Positions 54,407 through 64,000 of a stretch of DNA of 64,000 nucleotides are shown in pieces. Location: assembly GCA_003194525.1 (NCBI GenBank), contig NBIV01000181.1, forward strand, positions 1 through 64,000, given 5' to 3'. The notes beneath the pieces were generated by a model. That model searched no databases. It saw only the letters and a list, made by a program, of their open reading frames with translations, and was not told the origin of the DNA. The position numbers and the translations under genes were made by a program. The DNA is from Gracilariopsis chorda (Eukaryota > Rhodophyta > Florideophyceae > Gracilariales > Gracilariaceae). Every line of letters begins with the position of its first letter. Within the stretch, counting starts at the first letter, position 1.

Positions 54407-56118
54407 ATGTCTTCCTCCGTGCCGCCCCTCCCCGCCGTTCCAAACTCTGCTACTCGAAACAACCTCAAACGGCCCCCAAAACCGCGTAACGCTTCTTCGC
54501 CCACCTTCACCTCAACGCCTCCGGTTTCCCATCTTACACCGCCTCGTACGCCTCTTTCCAAGCCTTCAACGCCCCCACTCTCCAAAGCTTTCGATTCGGT
54601 TTCTTTAGGAGACACGCCCAATGGTATCGTCCCGGAACTAATGCCCTCGGAGCTACTCTTTGGAGAAATTCTCTCCGAGCGAACCGTTTCTCCTCGCCAC
54701 ATTTCCGACTGCTCTGAGCAACACTTGTTACTTATCTTTCCTCTGGTATTAAAGACAATTGAGAAGCACCAACTGTCCAATACCAAATCCCCTTTGATAT
54801 GCCCGTTGCTGTCCCGCATGTGTGCGTCGAGACGTGTCAAATTACGTTTCCTGCTACTTCGGAAGCATCCGGCATTTGCCTCTTTGCAGTCCACTCTCAT
54901 CTTTGTTTCTCGTGCGTACGGAAGTTGGTATTTTGCTCGCGGTTGTAACCCAACGAATTCGAAGAATACCGCACCTACACAGAGCAAACCTCAACCCAAT
55001 TCCCTACAAGTGCCCGTAGATATGGTAAGCTCTAGCATCACATTCTTCCCTGCACTTTTCAGTCAACGTACAGCCCAACGCTAACCATACCGATTGTTTG
55101 AATTTGTACGCTCAATTTGCATGCATAGGTTGATCTGCAAAGTGAGGATTTCTTTCGTAATATCCTTTTCAAAGTACCGCCCAAGCATGACTATAATTTT
55201 GGGCTTCAGCTGATCTCTCATCCCTTCCGCATTCAAAGACTTCCTTTGGAGTCCTCCTTCAATGGGCCCGATGACGAAGAATCGTACATTTCCTCGCTTT
55301 CAGATAATACCGAGGATTATTATCCCGATCAAGAGCTTGCCGAATCTGCATCTGTACAGGTCATTCTAAACGAACCCCTCATCGAACTGCGTCATTTATC
55401 CTTCGAAGAGGAGGTCATCCAGTCCTCCAATATGGTTCCGTTGTTACCGCGTCTTATGATTCGAAAAGAACCTACCATTCTCCAGATCCAGCTCTCCCAA
55501 ATGCTGCTTCTACTCTTCAACTACTATTGGTCACAACCCACATCGAATTATTCCGATGCCCATTCTGCGCCCGTGTGCATCACCTTCGATGTCATTTCTA
55601 CGTCCCAACAAGAAGGCTTAATCCAAGCTTTCTCAAATGTACAACACCTTCATTTGTTCAGCTTCGATTTTTGGCGAGATACACGCGGCAGAGATCCCGT
55701 CATCGTTGAAGAATTCATCAGAAGCGCTGCCGGGGCGTTCACAGCGGCCTACATTTGCGGGGTGAACACGCGTAATACAGCTGCGTTTTGTGTCAAGGAC
55801 GGTTCGTCCGTCTTCTTGCGTGATTTTGGTACCATGTTTCAAGGCCCTGCCGCACCGAAAGTAGGCATTCCAAAGGTTATGCGACGATGTCTCGCGGACA
55901 TGGGTGTTTGGGATGAATTTTTTTCTCGTTGCTTGCGGGCCTTTGACGTTCTTAGACTGCGGTACGTAGAGATTTTCACAGTCATGTCACCGTTGTTCGC
56001 CCTTGGTGGTATAGAGGAGAAGCAAATATCTGCACATTTGTCCGCCAAGTACTGTTTCAACGCGAGTGAAACAAGACTGTGGAATGCGGCTCAGCACTTC
56101 AGAAGATGGCTGGGTTAG
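54407..56118 (+). CDS. PI3-kinase-like protein lacking catalytic residues (pseudokinase)
   Basis: Two exons, 54,407-55,024 and 55,129-56,118, joined in phase 0 over a 104-bp intron (GTAAGC ... branch-like CTAAC ... TAG), give 535 residues. After a Pro/Ser-rich N-terminus there is a helical segment that could be the PIK domain (LLLIFPLVLKTIEKH, ICPLLSRMCASRR). The C-terminal half follows the PI3K catalytic lobe: ITFDVISTSQQEGLIQAF, EEFIRSAAGAFTAAYICGVN, FLRDFGTMFQG and an all-helical end. The usual DRHxxN is NTRNTAA, and the GDDLRQD loop is KEPTILQ; only DFG remains. Lipid kinase activity is therefore unlikely. A scaffold or regulatory role is possible. The intact frame across an intron argues for a functional gene. 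Confidence 0.65.
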
Positions 56119-56852
56119 GGCTGCTGACACCACGCAGACTGAATCTAGTCACAACAGGTCCCTCTTTCTTGGATGAGCATGTCTGTAACCCTGGATAATT
56201 GGATGGGGCGCCTTTTCAAATGTAGTACCAAGGGTACATTTGAAGTAACTCCTAGGAATTACGAATGGCCCCTAGGCCGGGGCTGTTGTTTTCGAAAGGT
56301 CCTATGCCAAGGAATAGACTTATGGTATATGGCGCCATTCGCAAGACGAAACTTCCGGTATCGATCAGTGCAATTCGTGAGCCCGATCGAATGAAAGAAC
56401 AGGAAGTACTGCAGAAGTCCATGAGGCCCTTTGTACTTGACCCTATTTATGTACGTGTAGATAAATGTTGTAAGAGGCCCTATGCAGCTTGTAAAACGTG
56501 CTTCAAGCCTCGCGGCTTCTAAACGGAGGAAGGGTTAGAAACCTGCTAGCCTTCAGAATATTGCTGAACGAAGGTATTTCTGAAAAGGCTAGTTTTAAAC
56601 ATGCTGTCCATCGTTGCAACGAACACATATTTCCGCGGAGACCAGGGCACTACATGCGCAAGGACATGCGACGGTAGATTGCTAACCCTGTTACCCGGAA
56701 TAAGGATGTGCCTGGTATATAGCTTCGAATTTAACAGTTGTACACGGAAAGCTGGGACACAAAGGCATCCATCCTGGAACTGCACGTGCGGTAATCGTCA
56801 ACTCATTTACCTAGAGCTTTTCTTAAAGTCATACAAGTCAAAAGTCGGCGAT
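56119..56852. other. Intergenic region between convergent genes
   Basis: No gene seen; several ORFs of 70-105 codons lack domains. It holds the 3' flanks of the PI3K-like gene (+) and ribosomal protein SA (-). Confidence 0.5.
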
Positions 56853-57932
56853 CTAGAATTGTTGCGGGAAATTATCTTGTCCTGCCGTAGGTGGTGTGGA
56901 AGCAGGCATATCCCATGAAGCTCCGCCTTCCTCAGCAGGTACACCACCAACATCTCCAGCCCAATTGTCCACCTGGCCAGCCGCTGCAGCAGCATCCCAG
57001 TCAGCAGTAGCAGCCGGAGTGGCACTCCAGTCAGCAGTGGTATCTGCGACAGTGGTAGTAAATGCTGTCGGATCGCCGAGAGCAGTTGCATCATAGGCAG
57101 TGGCCGGGGCAGCAGATATTCCGCCGGTAACAGCAGCCGCAGCCTCTTCAGCCTTATCCAACTCCTCAGGGTCACGATAGAAGAAGAGATCAACCATCAC
57201 ATCCCACGGCTCTGGGCGGCGGATAGTACCACGCAAGTAAAGAACTTCGCGGGCCAGCAACCACCAAAGGAGAGCAATGGAGTGCTTGGCTTTGTTGTTG
57301 GCCGGAATCGCGATATCTACGAAGCGCAACGGGGAGTCGGTATCGCAGAAGGCAATGGTGGGGATGTTGCAGTATGAAGCTTCGGTGATTGCTTGGGCAT
57401 CGGTTCGCGGATCGGTGACAACAAGAAGTCGAGGCTCTTGGAACTTCTTTTGAATTTGGTTTGTGAGCTGACCGGGCGTCCAACGGCCGGCAATAGCATG
57501 AGCACCAGTGTACTGGGAGAACTTGAGAACCGCTCTTTGGCCATATGGACGAGCCGAGACCGCGACAATATCCGCGTGGTTCTCAATTGAGGCAATAACG
57601 CGAGCAGCAAGCATAATCTTGTCATATGTTTTGGCGATGTTGATGAGGTGAACGCCTTCGACAATGAAATGAAAGTACAAGTCAGTACGAGTCTGTATTA
57701 AGGCGGGTTGGACTTGTCGCCGTATTCAATCGGCTGATCTCCTCTCCAAGAAAGAATATGACAAGAATCGAGCGAATGCATAGGGCGCATGATCACACTT
57801 ACCATCGAACCGACGCTTATAAACATATGGTTCCATGAGCACATCACAGTTCTTGGTGCCAAGATGCGTATTGCATTTGAGCATTTTGCATATGTCCTCT
57901 TCACGAGGAGATAAGGCAGTAGAAGCTACCAT
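56853..57932 (-). CDS. RPSA: 40S ribosomal protein SA (uS2)
   Basis: Two exons, 57,932-57,803 and 57,655-56,853, joined in phase 1 over a 147-bp intron, give 310 residues. The protein opens [18 protein letters not shown] and continues [20 protein letters not shown], then [78 protein letters not shown] and [16 protein letters not shown]. These are the conserved core motifs of eukaryotic uS2. The C-terminal extension carries the acidic Ala-rich repeats with Trp (ADWSA, ADWDA, VDNWAG) found in SA proteins. It is part of the small ribosomal subunit head. It shares a short divergent promoter region with the FKBP/TPR gene. Confidence 0.95.
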
Positions 57933-58343
57933 ATTGGAGCGAGTACCGACGACGATGAAGGATTCTTCCAATAAGGGCGCACAAGGTGCAAGAGGTTGAT
58001 AGTAGTACCTTCGGCTCGAAGGCGAATGGATCTTCGGTGGCGATGTGCGTGCCAGGTTGGGGACGCCGGCGATGATCGTCGTTCCGGTGTTGCTTAGGGC
58101 TACGTGTCCAGCACCCCACGTGGAAGACTGCGCCTCGTATTAAATTCAGTAAAAACACAACAGCTACAAAAAGCCAGATAAGTGACAAAGCCAACGTTTG
58201 AACCTCGTAGATCCAGGTTGATCCCTGAAGAGAATCAAGAAGTTTAGCCCCCATTCATACGGTTGAAGTGCTTGGGCACTTTTGGGCGTGTACTAAAGGT
58301 AATCGTTCGTTCGCCCGAGTGTTCTGGACGAGTTGGGCCCAAC
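57933..58343. promoter_or_regulatory. Bidirectional promoter region
   Basis: The 411 bp between the starts of ribosomal protein SA (-) and the FKBP/TPR gene (+) must hold both promoters and 5' leaders. No TATA box stands out. Confidence 0.5.
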
Positions 58344-59162
58344 ATGAGTGTGACAAACCACACCGAAGGAAACTCGACAGAGTCACCACTTTCCGTTCCC
58401 GGGCCAGATATCAACTTGTCTTATACCGTCCTGAAGCCATCTGTGACTGGTGATGGAGATGTATCTTCTCGGGGCGATGTGGTTTCTGTACGTATCCAGT
58501 TCACAGATAAGCCAAAGTCGCTCATTATTTCTTTCATTATCGGCCGGAAGCAGGCGAAACCATGGGTGCAGGAACTCGCAACAGGTCTGGCAGTGAACGC
58601 TACATCGATCCTCAAACATCAGGACAAGCAAGTTTGCACGGTCACCGTAACAGCAATCACACCAACTCCGCATCTGTCTGCTGACGAACTTCGGACCAAA
58701 GCCGATGAGGTGCGGCAGGAAGGAAATGCTGCCTTCAAGGCAGCTGTAACGTTTAAGGACTACACGAAGGCGATCTTACTTTATTACAAGGCACTGGATG
58801 CCAGTCTCAATGCCGGCGACAATGAGCGTGCTGCGAAAGCACGGTCAAATCTTGCCATGTGTCACTTGAAAAGACAAGAATGGATAAACGTTATAGCCGA
58901 TGTTGATGCGCTGCCGAATCCAGATGCAAAGGCGTTTTACCGACGTGCACAAGCTCGTATTGAATTCGACGATGTAGTCGGATCTATTCGTGATATGAGA
59001 GTGGCTGCCTCGCTGGTTCCAGACGACAAGTTTGTCGTGCAGGAAGCCGCTCGTATAGAAAAGGAAAGCACCGAAGTTCTTCTGAAACGGCGCCAACAAT
59101 TTGCAGAAACGTATAGCAACATGTTACAAAGCCCGGTCTTCAAGCAACCGGTCATGGACTAA
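58344..59162 (+). CDS. FKBP-like/TPR co-chaperone (AIP/FKBP38-type)
   Basis: 272 residues from ATG 58,344. Residues about 18-105 follow an FKBP-type fold in outline (NLSYTVLKPS, GDGDVSSRGDVVSVRIQF, KPWVQELATGLAV) but lack the aromatic residues that form the proline-isomerase pocket. From about residue 115 there are TPR repeats: ADEVRQEGNAAFKA, YTKAILLYYKALDA, AAKARSNLAMCHLKRQEW and AKAFYRRAQARIEFDD, the typical C-terminal three-TPR clamp of immunophilins that dock on Hsp90. The end is charged and coiled. An intronless ORF. The TPR clamp is firm; the FKBP part is inferred from pattern and order. Confidence 0.75.
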   Translation: MSVTNHTEGNSTESPLSVPGPDINLSYTVLKPSVTGDGDVSSRGDVVSVRIQFTDKPKSLIISFIIGRKQAKPWVQELATGLAVNATSILKHQDKQVCTVTVTAITPTPHLSADELRTKADEVRQEGNAAFKAAVTFKDYTKAILLYYKALDASLNAGDNERAAKARSNLAMCHLKRQEWINVIADVDALPNPDAKAFYRRAQARIEFDDVVGSIRDMRVAASLVPDDKFVVQEAARIEKESTEVLLKRRQQFAETYSNMLQSPVFKQPVMD

Positions 59163-59308
59163 GTCTCGTGTTTGCTAACCTAACGTGTCAATGCACAGTT
59201 TAAAACCAAGTGAGTACAGTTACTTATAGTTAGTTTTACCTCGTTGACCAACTTGGACGATCGTTTAGACAACATGATTGTAGGATAGGACACACTTGTC
59301 AGAGGTGC
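59163..59308. terminator. Shared 3' region of convergent genes
   Basis: Only 146 bp separate the stop codons of the FKBP/TPR gene (+) and CDC16 (-), so both 3' untranslated regions and polyadenylation signals must lie here or overlap the neighbour. Confidence 0.4.
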
Positions 59309-61000
59309 TTAAAGCGACATGGCTGTGCTTGGTTCACTCAGAGACATACTCCCTGTCGGTTTCATCAGCAACATATCTTGCAATGCGCGTTCCAGTAAGT
59401 GGCTGAAGTTGACGTCTTCAGGACTGCTTCTCAACGCACGGTGATACATTGCAATAGCGCCGTCCAAATCGGACATGGCATGAAGCGTCATTCCGAGAGC
59501 GCCACACGTGGATGCACTACGCGGACGTAATGCCAACGCCTTTTGGTAGCACTGTTTCGCTCTATGATAATCATGTAGTCTTCTATAACAATGAGCAAGG
59601 TTGACAAGCGTGGCTTCCTCAGCTTCTGCTCTTCTCCCACTTGTTCCACACAGCTCCCTCGACGCATCACCAGCCTGCCAACGGCGTAAAGCGTTGTTGA
59701 AGTAATTGGCAGCATTGGAATGATCTCCCATGCGGTACGCTATAACACCAAGTTCATGGATTGGGGCAGGGTCAGTTGCACATGCGTCGGCCGCATGCTG
59801 AAGCATTGTGACAGCCTGACTGAGAGAGCCCTGTCGCACATATTCCATTCCCATGAAGAGTTGCGGTTGATGCAAACCAGGGAAAAGCCTCGCGGCGGTA
59901 CGATACGCAGCCATTGCCTGATCACTCTCATCCTGCGCCGCAAACGCATGGCCGATGGCAATCCATGCTTGTGGGATTTGCATATCCATGGCGGTGCACT
60001 TGCGGAAGAAGCGCCTACCCAGTTCTGGTTTGCCGCAAGCCAAGTAATAATAACCGACGGCCAACCAAGTGATAGCGGATTTAGGGGCATTATCAACCAG
60101 CTCATGTGCGGTGATGAACAGCTCGTGATGCTCATGCAGCTCCACAAGTGTTGCCAAATACAGCGGAAGAATTGTGTTTTCATGCGGGTCGTTTCGAAGA
60201 ATGGCGCGACAATGGTGCACACAAGTGGGGAAATCAAGCGCATCAAAGCTTCGAAGGGCGGCAAGCATGGTCAAATCGAGGTTGGCGCTCATAGGCGGCG
60301 AGGAAGGAATGGGGGCATGTTTGTTTGTACTCGCGGCGTAATAGGAGGAAATCCAATTTGTTGCAAGTGTGTGGGCGTGGGAAGGAGACGGGGCATCCGA
60401 AAGTGCGTGTCGTACAAAGTCGGCGGCTTCTGGTTTGGGTAACAAGGCGGCGTTGGCAAGAGCGTGAAAGGCGTCCACGCAGAATATATCACATCGAAAT
60501 GCTCGTTTGTACCACATTAGAGCGCAGTGCGGATTCTGCAGTCGCTGATGGACGCGTGCTCGCAGGACGCACAAGGCGGCATGCAATTCGCGCGGGGCTC
60601 CTCGCAGGGTCAAGGCGGAAATGGCGGTGTCGACTGGCTGCTCATCGCCCAAAAGGGCGAGACAGGCGTCGTAATCATTGAGTTGAAAGTAGCACTGGGC
60701 GGCCAGAAGAGTGGCGGTTTGGTGTTGCGATGGGAGGTGATTGGATTGCAAGATGTGAAGCGCCCTTCTGTAGTTGGCGAGGGAGAAGTGAAGTCGGGCG
60801 TGGGTGATGAGATGGTGCGGGGTTGGGGAGATTGAGGAGGCTTTGTCGGCGTAGAAGAGTGCGGTGTGATGCATGCCGAGTTGATTGTAGATGGAGAGCT
60901 TTTGGTGAAAGGAGGCGAGCAAAGAAGCGGGTGTGGAGGAGGACGGGGGGTTGTTTGCGTTTGATTGGTGCGGTGATTGTTGCATTGTGTGTTCTCTCAT
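59309..61000 (-). CDS. CDC16: Anaphase-promoting complex subunit 6 (CDC16)
   Basis: 563 residues, ATG at 61,000 (a second ATG at 60,985), intronless. Almost the whole protein is TPR repeats: YRRALHILQS, AAQCYFQLNDYDACLALL, CALMWYKRAFRCDIFCVDAF, ITWLAVGYYYLACGKPELGR, AWIAIGHAFAAQDESDQAMA, AYRTAARLFPGLHQPQLFMG, ELGVIAYRMGDHSNAANYF, NLAHCYRRLHDYHRAKQCY and GMTLHAMSDLDGAIAMYHRA. The block TWLAVG-YYL ... AWIAIGHAFA ... DQAMAAYRTA is characteristic of CDC16/APC6, which forms a homodimer in the TPR arm of APC/C and holds CDC26. Length is close to the family norm. The C-terminus has a short Ser/Met-rich tail. Confidence 0.9.
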   Translation of the reverse strand: MREHTMQQSPHQSNANNPPSSSTPASLLASFHQKLSIYNQLGMHHTALFYADKASSISPTPHHLITHARLHFSLANYRRALHILQSNHLPSQHQTATLLAAQCYFQLNDYDACLALLGDEQPVDTAISALTLRGAPRELHAALCVLRARVHQRLQNPHCALMWYKRAFRCDIFCVDAFHALANAALLPKPEAADFVRHALSDAPSPSHAHTLATNWISSYYAASTNKHAPIPSSPPMSANLDLTMLAALRSFDALDFPTCVHHCRAILRNDPHENTILPLYLATLVELHEHHELFITAHELVDNAPKSAITWLAVGYYYLACGKPELGRRFFRKCTAMDMQIPQAWIAIGHAFAAQDESDQAMAAYRTAARLFPGLHQPQLFMGMEYVRQGSLSQAVTMLQHAADACATDPAPIHELGVIAYRMGDHSNAANYFNNALRRWQAGDASRELCGTSGRRAEAEEATLVNLAHCYRRLHDYHRAKQCYQKALALRPRSASTCGALGMTLHAMSDLDGAIAMYHRALRSSPEDVNFSHLLERALQDMLLMKPTGSMSLSEPSTAMSL

Positions 61001-63224
61001 TGCGGGTGGGGCAGGGGGAGGTGGTGCGGCGAGAGCGGGGGTAATGGATGCAATGTTGGTTGGTTAGGAATACGGAAGAATGGAGCAGTAGAGTTATGTA
61101 GAAGGGGTGTGTGCGTGGTACAGAGGAATTGTGTGCTAAAGAAAAGGGGTTTTCGGGGTTGGAAGCGGAGGACGCGGCAGTAGTATACGTTTGGTAGCGA
61201 AGGGCATGCTCTAGCTCTACTAGGGATACCGTTGGGTATGTTGCAGAGCAGGAAAGAGCAGTGATGATGCGGGGGGTTTGAGATGTGCGTTTCAAAATTT
61301 CAAAAAAAGCGGCACGGAATGCAAGTGACACGTTGAGCACTTGGAGGATGAAGAATTTGAGAGAAACGAAAGGTTGAGGGGGGTGTGAAGCAAGAATGGA
61401 ATGGCGGGTTGGCACAAGTGCAAGACGGGAGTGGGACTGAGAGAAGGGGGTCCGAACGGGCCAGGCCAGACCGAAGCGCAGGGCAGCGCGAGCGAGAAGC
61501 AGGAGGTGGCTGAGTTTGCACTCTGCGCAGCACATTGGGAAGGCGTATGAAGCTTGGTATGTATATTATGTATCGGTATGTACTCGCACAGTGACGGCAA
61601 TGTGCGGTGGGATGAGGCAGGGAGGGAGAGTGGAGCACGCAACTTGTAGACTGGATGGGATAGTCGGGTTGCGGTGGAAGGTGGTGAGTGTGGGAGTCGA
61701 CGTGGGGGTGCGAGCTTGCAGCTGGCACTCGCGCGCGGAAAAGAATCGGCGGGAAGGATGAGTTGTGTAATCGAAAATAGATTAAAATTTGGGCGGCGTG
61801 GTTACAGAGCGAAACAACTTGTTGCGCTTCATGTGTGATGGGGGGGGTTGCAACTCGGCAGTTGATGAGCGCGAAGTGCAGCATGATGAGTTGCGGAGAT
61901 GTGTGCAGCCGCAAATAATTTGCAACAAATTGTGGAACGCAACGTTGATGACGCAGCATGCAGCTTTTGCGTGCCGAATTGGCGCCATCTGCAAGGCCAC
62001 AGCTTGGAAAGAGGCGGCGGTAAGCGCTTTTCCGTACTTGATTGGATGCACGCACGTGCGACCGATATGTAACTAGTGGCGCTCGCTGCACGCGGCCGCG
62101 GCGCGCCTTCTTCCGCGCGCTGTGCACGTGTGCGAGCTGTAGCTGCGTTCTTGGCGCGCGCGCGCGCTGATGCCATTGGCTGAACGGCGTTGGTGTGCAC
62201 GCATCCACGTGTACGCTCGCCTCTTCAAGCCTGTGTTCCGGCGTGCGTGCGCCATGTGCCCGCTTCTCCGCCCCCACAGCCGTGGCGAGTGTCGCGGATC
62301 TCGAGGCCGCCTGCTGGCTGCGCCAACTGGTGCATTGCGCGCTGTTCATGGCCGCCTGCGTGCCTCGTGCAACGCGCGCCCGCCACGTGTGCGTCTGGCT
62401 GAGTGTTTTTCTTTCGGGCCCCGCCCCCGGTCTTCTTCACGGAGAGCCGCCTACGGCGCCCTATCTTAGTCTCCGTCGCCCGTTCTGTTCACGCCTGCGT
62501 GCGCTCTGCCCACACTGCAGCAGTGGCGCGTACGCTGCGTATGGCATGCCAATTCGTCGCCCCACGCATTACAGCGCTGCCAACGCTGCGCGCCTTGCGT
62601 CCCCGCCACGCGCCCGAGCGCAGCCAACTCTCGCTACCGCGCTGGCCGGCGCGCACCGCCCGCCCCGCTCTCGCAAGCTTGCAGACGCGCCCCTCCCGCT
62701 TGTGTGACGTCAGCACGCGCCGTTGTTCTTTTTCGCGCGTGCTGCCGTGCTCACCCGCACAACTGCCGCGCGCCGTTTCTCCTCGCGCCTGACTTGCTGC
62801 GCACGCCGCCGCTGCGCGCCGCCTGCAACCCGTGTGCAACTCTGGCACGCATACACCTAAGTAGCCGCACGCAATTGCACAATTGCAACCGCGTCGCCCC
62901 AATTACACCGCCCCCCCCCCTCCCCCCACCCCGCACCGGTGCCGCGCTCGCGCTCATCACAAGCTCTTAATAGACGCCCGTTACGACTTGCTGAGGCGCG
63001 CGCGCAACGGCGAGCGCGGTCCGAACGGACCGCGCGCCGCCTGGTGCGCGCCCGCGCTCGCGTTTGAAGCCGTCAAACGCCCCAAGTGCGCACGTGCCCC
63101 GCTTGCACTCGCTGCCTGCGCCCGCTTTCGCGCCGGTCGCCCGCGCGCCAATGTTTATATGCCGCAACTCGCCTTTTGCACTCGCAACCGGCCCGTTGTC
63201 AGTTTTGGCCCAACATGTCCACCG

Positions 63225-63392
63225 CTATCCAACCCACCCACCCACTCGCCACACCCCCACCCCCCCCCACACAACACCCACTCACGCACCCACTCACGCA
63301 CCCACACACGCACCCACACACGCACTCGCACACGCACTCGCACACTCTCAACTCCACACTCACACACACACACACACCCCCCCCCCCTTCCA
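63225..63392 (+). repeat. CA/CACC-rich simple repeat
   Basis: CACCCACTCACGCAC-type units and CACA runs over about 165 bp, ending in a C homopolymer before 63,390. Confidence 0.7.
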
Positions 63393-63770
63393 TTTCAAAA
63401 ATAAAATCACCCGTAAACATATCCATTACGAATAAAAACAAAACCAAAATAACTTTACCACTCCTGTCCGTTCGCCTTTTCTCCGTTCCGTTTTCCTTCG
63501 TGCTTCCTATCGCCCCCCGCCTCTCGCTTCTTTCCCTCCCTTTCCCTCTCCGCCCCTCCGCACTCCCCGCCCGCCCACACCCCACCCTACAACTCCCTCC
63601 TCTGTCTCCTCCACACCGTTGCAATCTTCTCCGCCCGTCCACCCACCACCACGCACCACCCATCCGTTTGCATTATCCCAACCTCTTCCCCCTCGTCCGC
63701 CACGCTTTCTTCCTTTCCTTTCCGTATTCCGTACATCCCTTCCTTCAAGCACCCCCCCGCACCCCCACCG

Positions 63771-63830
63771 TCCCCCCCCCCCCCCCCCCCCCCCCTCCCT
63801 TCCCCTCCCTTCCCCTCCCTTCCCCCCCTT
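63771..63830 (+). repeat. Poly-C tract and CCCTTCC repeats
   Basis: About 25 consecutive C, then repeated CCCTTCC units. It lies 90-150 bp upstream of the edge gene's ATG. The G-rich strand could form a quadruplex. Confidence 0.7.
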
Positions 63831-63917
63831 TTCTTTCCTTCAAACCATCCCCTGCCATCCCCTGTTTCGCATGCGACGCCACTGCGTCGCTCCCTCCACC
63901 GCATCCCCCTCCCACTC

Positions 63918-64000
63918 ATGGACGACGACGCGCGAAAGGACCCCGTCCCTTACCAGGTCGGCGAGAATTCCCGTCGCTACCATGTATTCAAACACGCTCA
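63918..64000 (+). CDS. N-terminus of a gene cut by the window edge
   Basis: ATG at 63,918 follows a C/T-rich leader of the same kind as at the Rb and PI3K-like genes. The 27 visible codons begin MDDDARKDPVPYQVGENSRR and remain open to the edge. Too short to assign a family. Confidence 0.4.
   Translation, partial: MDDDARKDPVPYQVGENSRRYHVFKHA

Larger units (their letters stand above)
61001..63917. other. GC-rich divergent intergenic region
   Basis: 2.9 kb between CDC16 (-) and the gene at the right edge (+). Large ORFs on both strands (for example 61,300-62,349) are Arg/Ser/Pro/His-rich and overlap one another; they reflect base composition, not genes. There are C-rich and CA-rich runs at 63,225-63,392 and a C homopolymer of about 25 bp at 63,771-63,795, followed by CCCTTCCCCTCC-type repeats to 63,830. 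Confidence 0.5.

Noticed and set aside
54010..54987. A 325-codon minus-strand ORF
   Set aside because: Antisense shadow of the first exon of the PI3K-like gene, without recognisable domains.
61300..62349. A 349-codon ORF upstream of CDC16 (minus)
   Set aside because: Composition-driven (Ser/Pro/Arg/His-rich), no domain, overlapped by similar ORFs in other frames in GC-rich DNA.

Overview
This is eukaryotic nuclear DNA: spliceosomal introns of about 40-150 bp with GT-AG ends, a cytosolic ribosomal protein gene, an anaphase-promoting-complex subunit, a retinoblastoma-family gene and many LTR retrotransposons. Retinoblastoma and CDC16 genes with few short introns, a compact gene cluster next to a retrotransposon-filled block, and GC-rich intergenic DNA would fit a red alga or a similar compact protist or algal genome. 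That placement is inference; nothing in the window proves the taxon.

Left part (1-39,640) is a nested pile of Ty3/Gypsy (Metaviridae) elements, nearly all broken. Element A (minus, about 577-8,120) is a chromovirus with a frameshifted gag and pol. To its right lies the plus-strand tail of a related element (A'): a degenerate chromodomain near 9,135-9,285 followed by an antisense accessory ORF (9,694-11,388, minus). Element E (plus) is an old non-chromodomain Ty3 relic cut in two (about 13,080-14,298 and 21,037-22,460) by the younger element D (14,299-21,036, minus). D has 1,059-bp LTRs, a tRNA-like primer binding site, and one gag-pol frame broken only by eight in-frame stops. Element C (plus, 25,143-29,471) is a degraded cousin of element B (minus, 29,472-39,638). 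B has gag, protease, RT/RNase H, integrase, chromodomain, and then a large ORF on the opposite strand with its own TATA box (30,297).

Middle (39,640-45,750) is AT-richer, apparently gene-poor DNA, with a 333-bp piggyBac-like MITE at 42,942-43,274.

Right part (45,753-64,000) is the gene cluster: a retinoblastoma-related pocket protein (+), a multi-pass membrane protein (-), a protein with five tandem KIX-like modules (-, five exons), a PI3K-like protein whose catalytic residues are lost (+, two exons), ribosomal protein SA (-, two exons), an FKBP/TPR-type co-chaperone (+), CDC16/APC6 (-), and the first codons of another gene at the right edge (+). Cell-cycle control (Rb, APC/C) is represented twice, but nothing shows co-regulation.

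The most unusual observations are the recurrent antisense accessory ORF in the chromoviruses, the exon-wise tandem KIX protein, the pseudokinase PI3K, palindromes sitting exactly at the gag-pol junctions of two elements, and a strong excess of the heptamer CCAATGG/CCATTGG in elements B and C.
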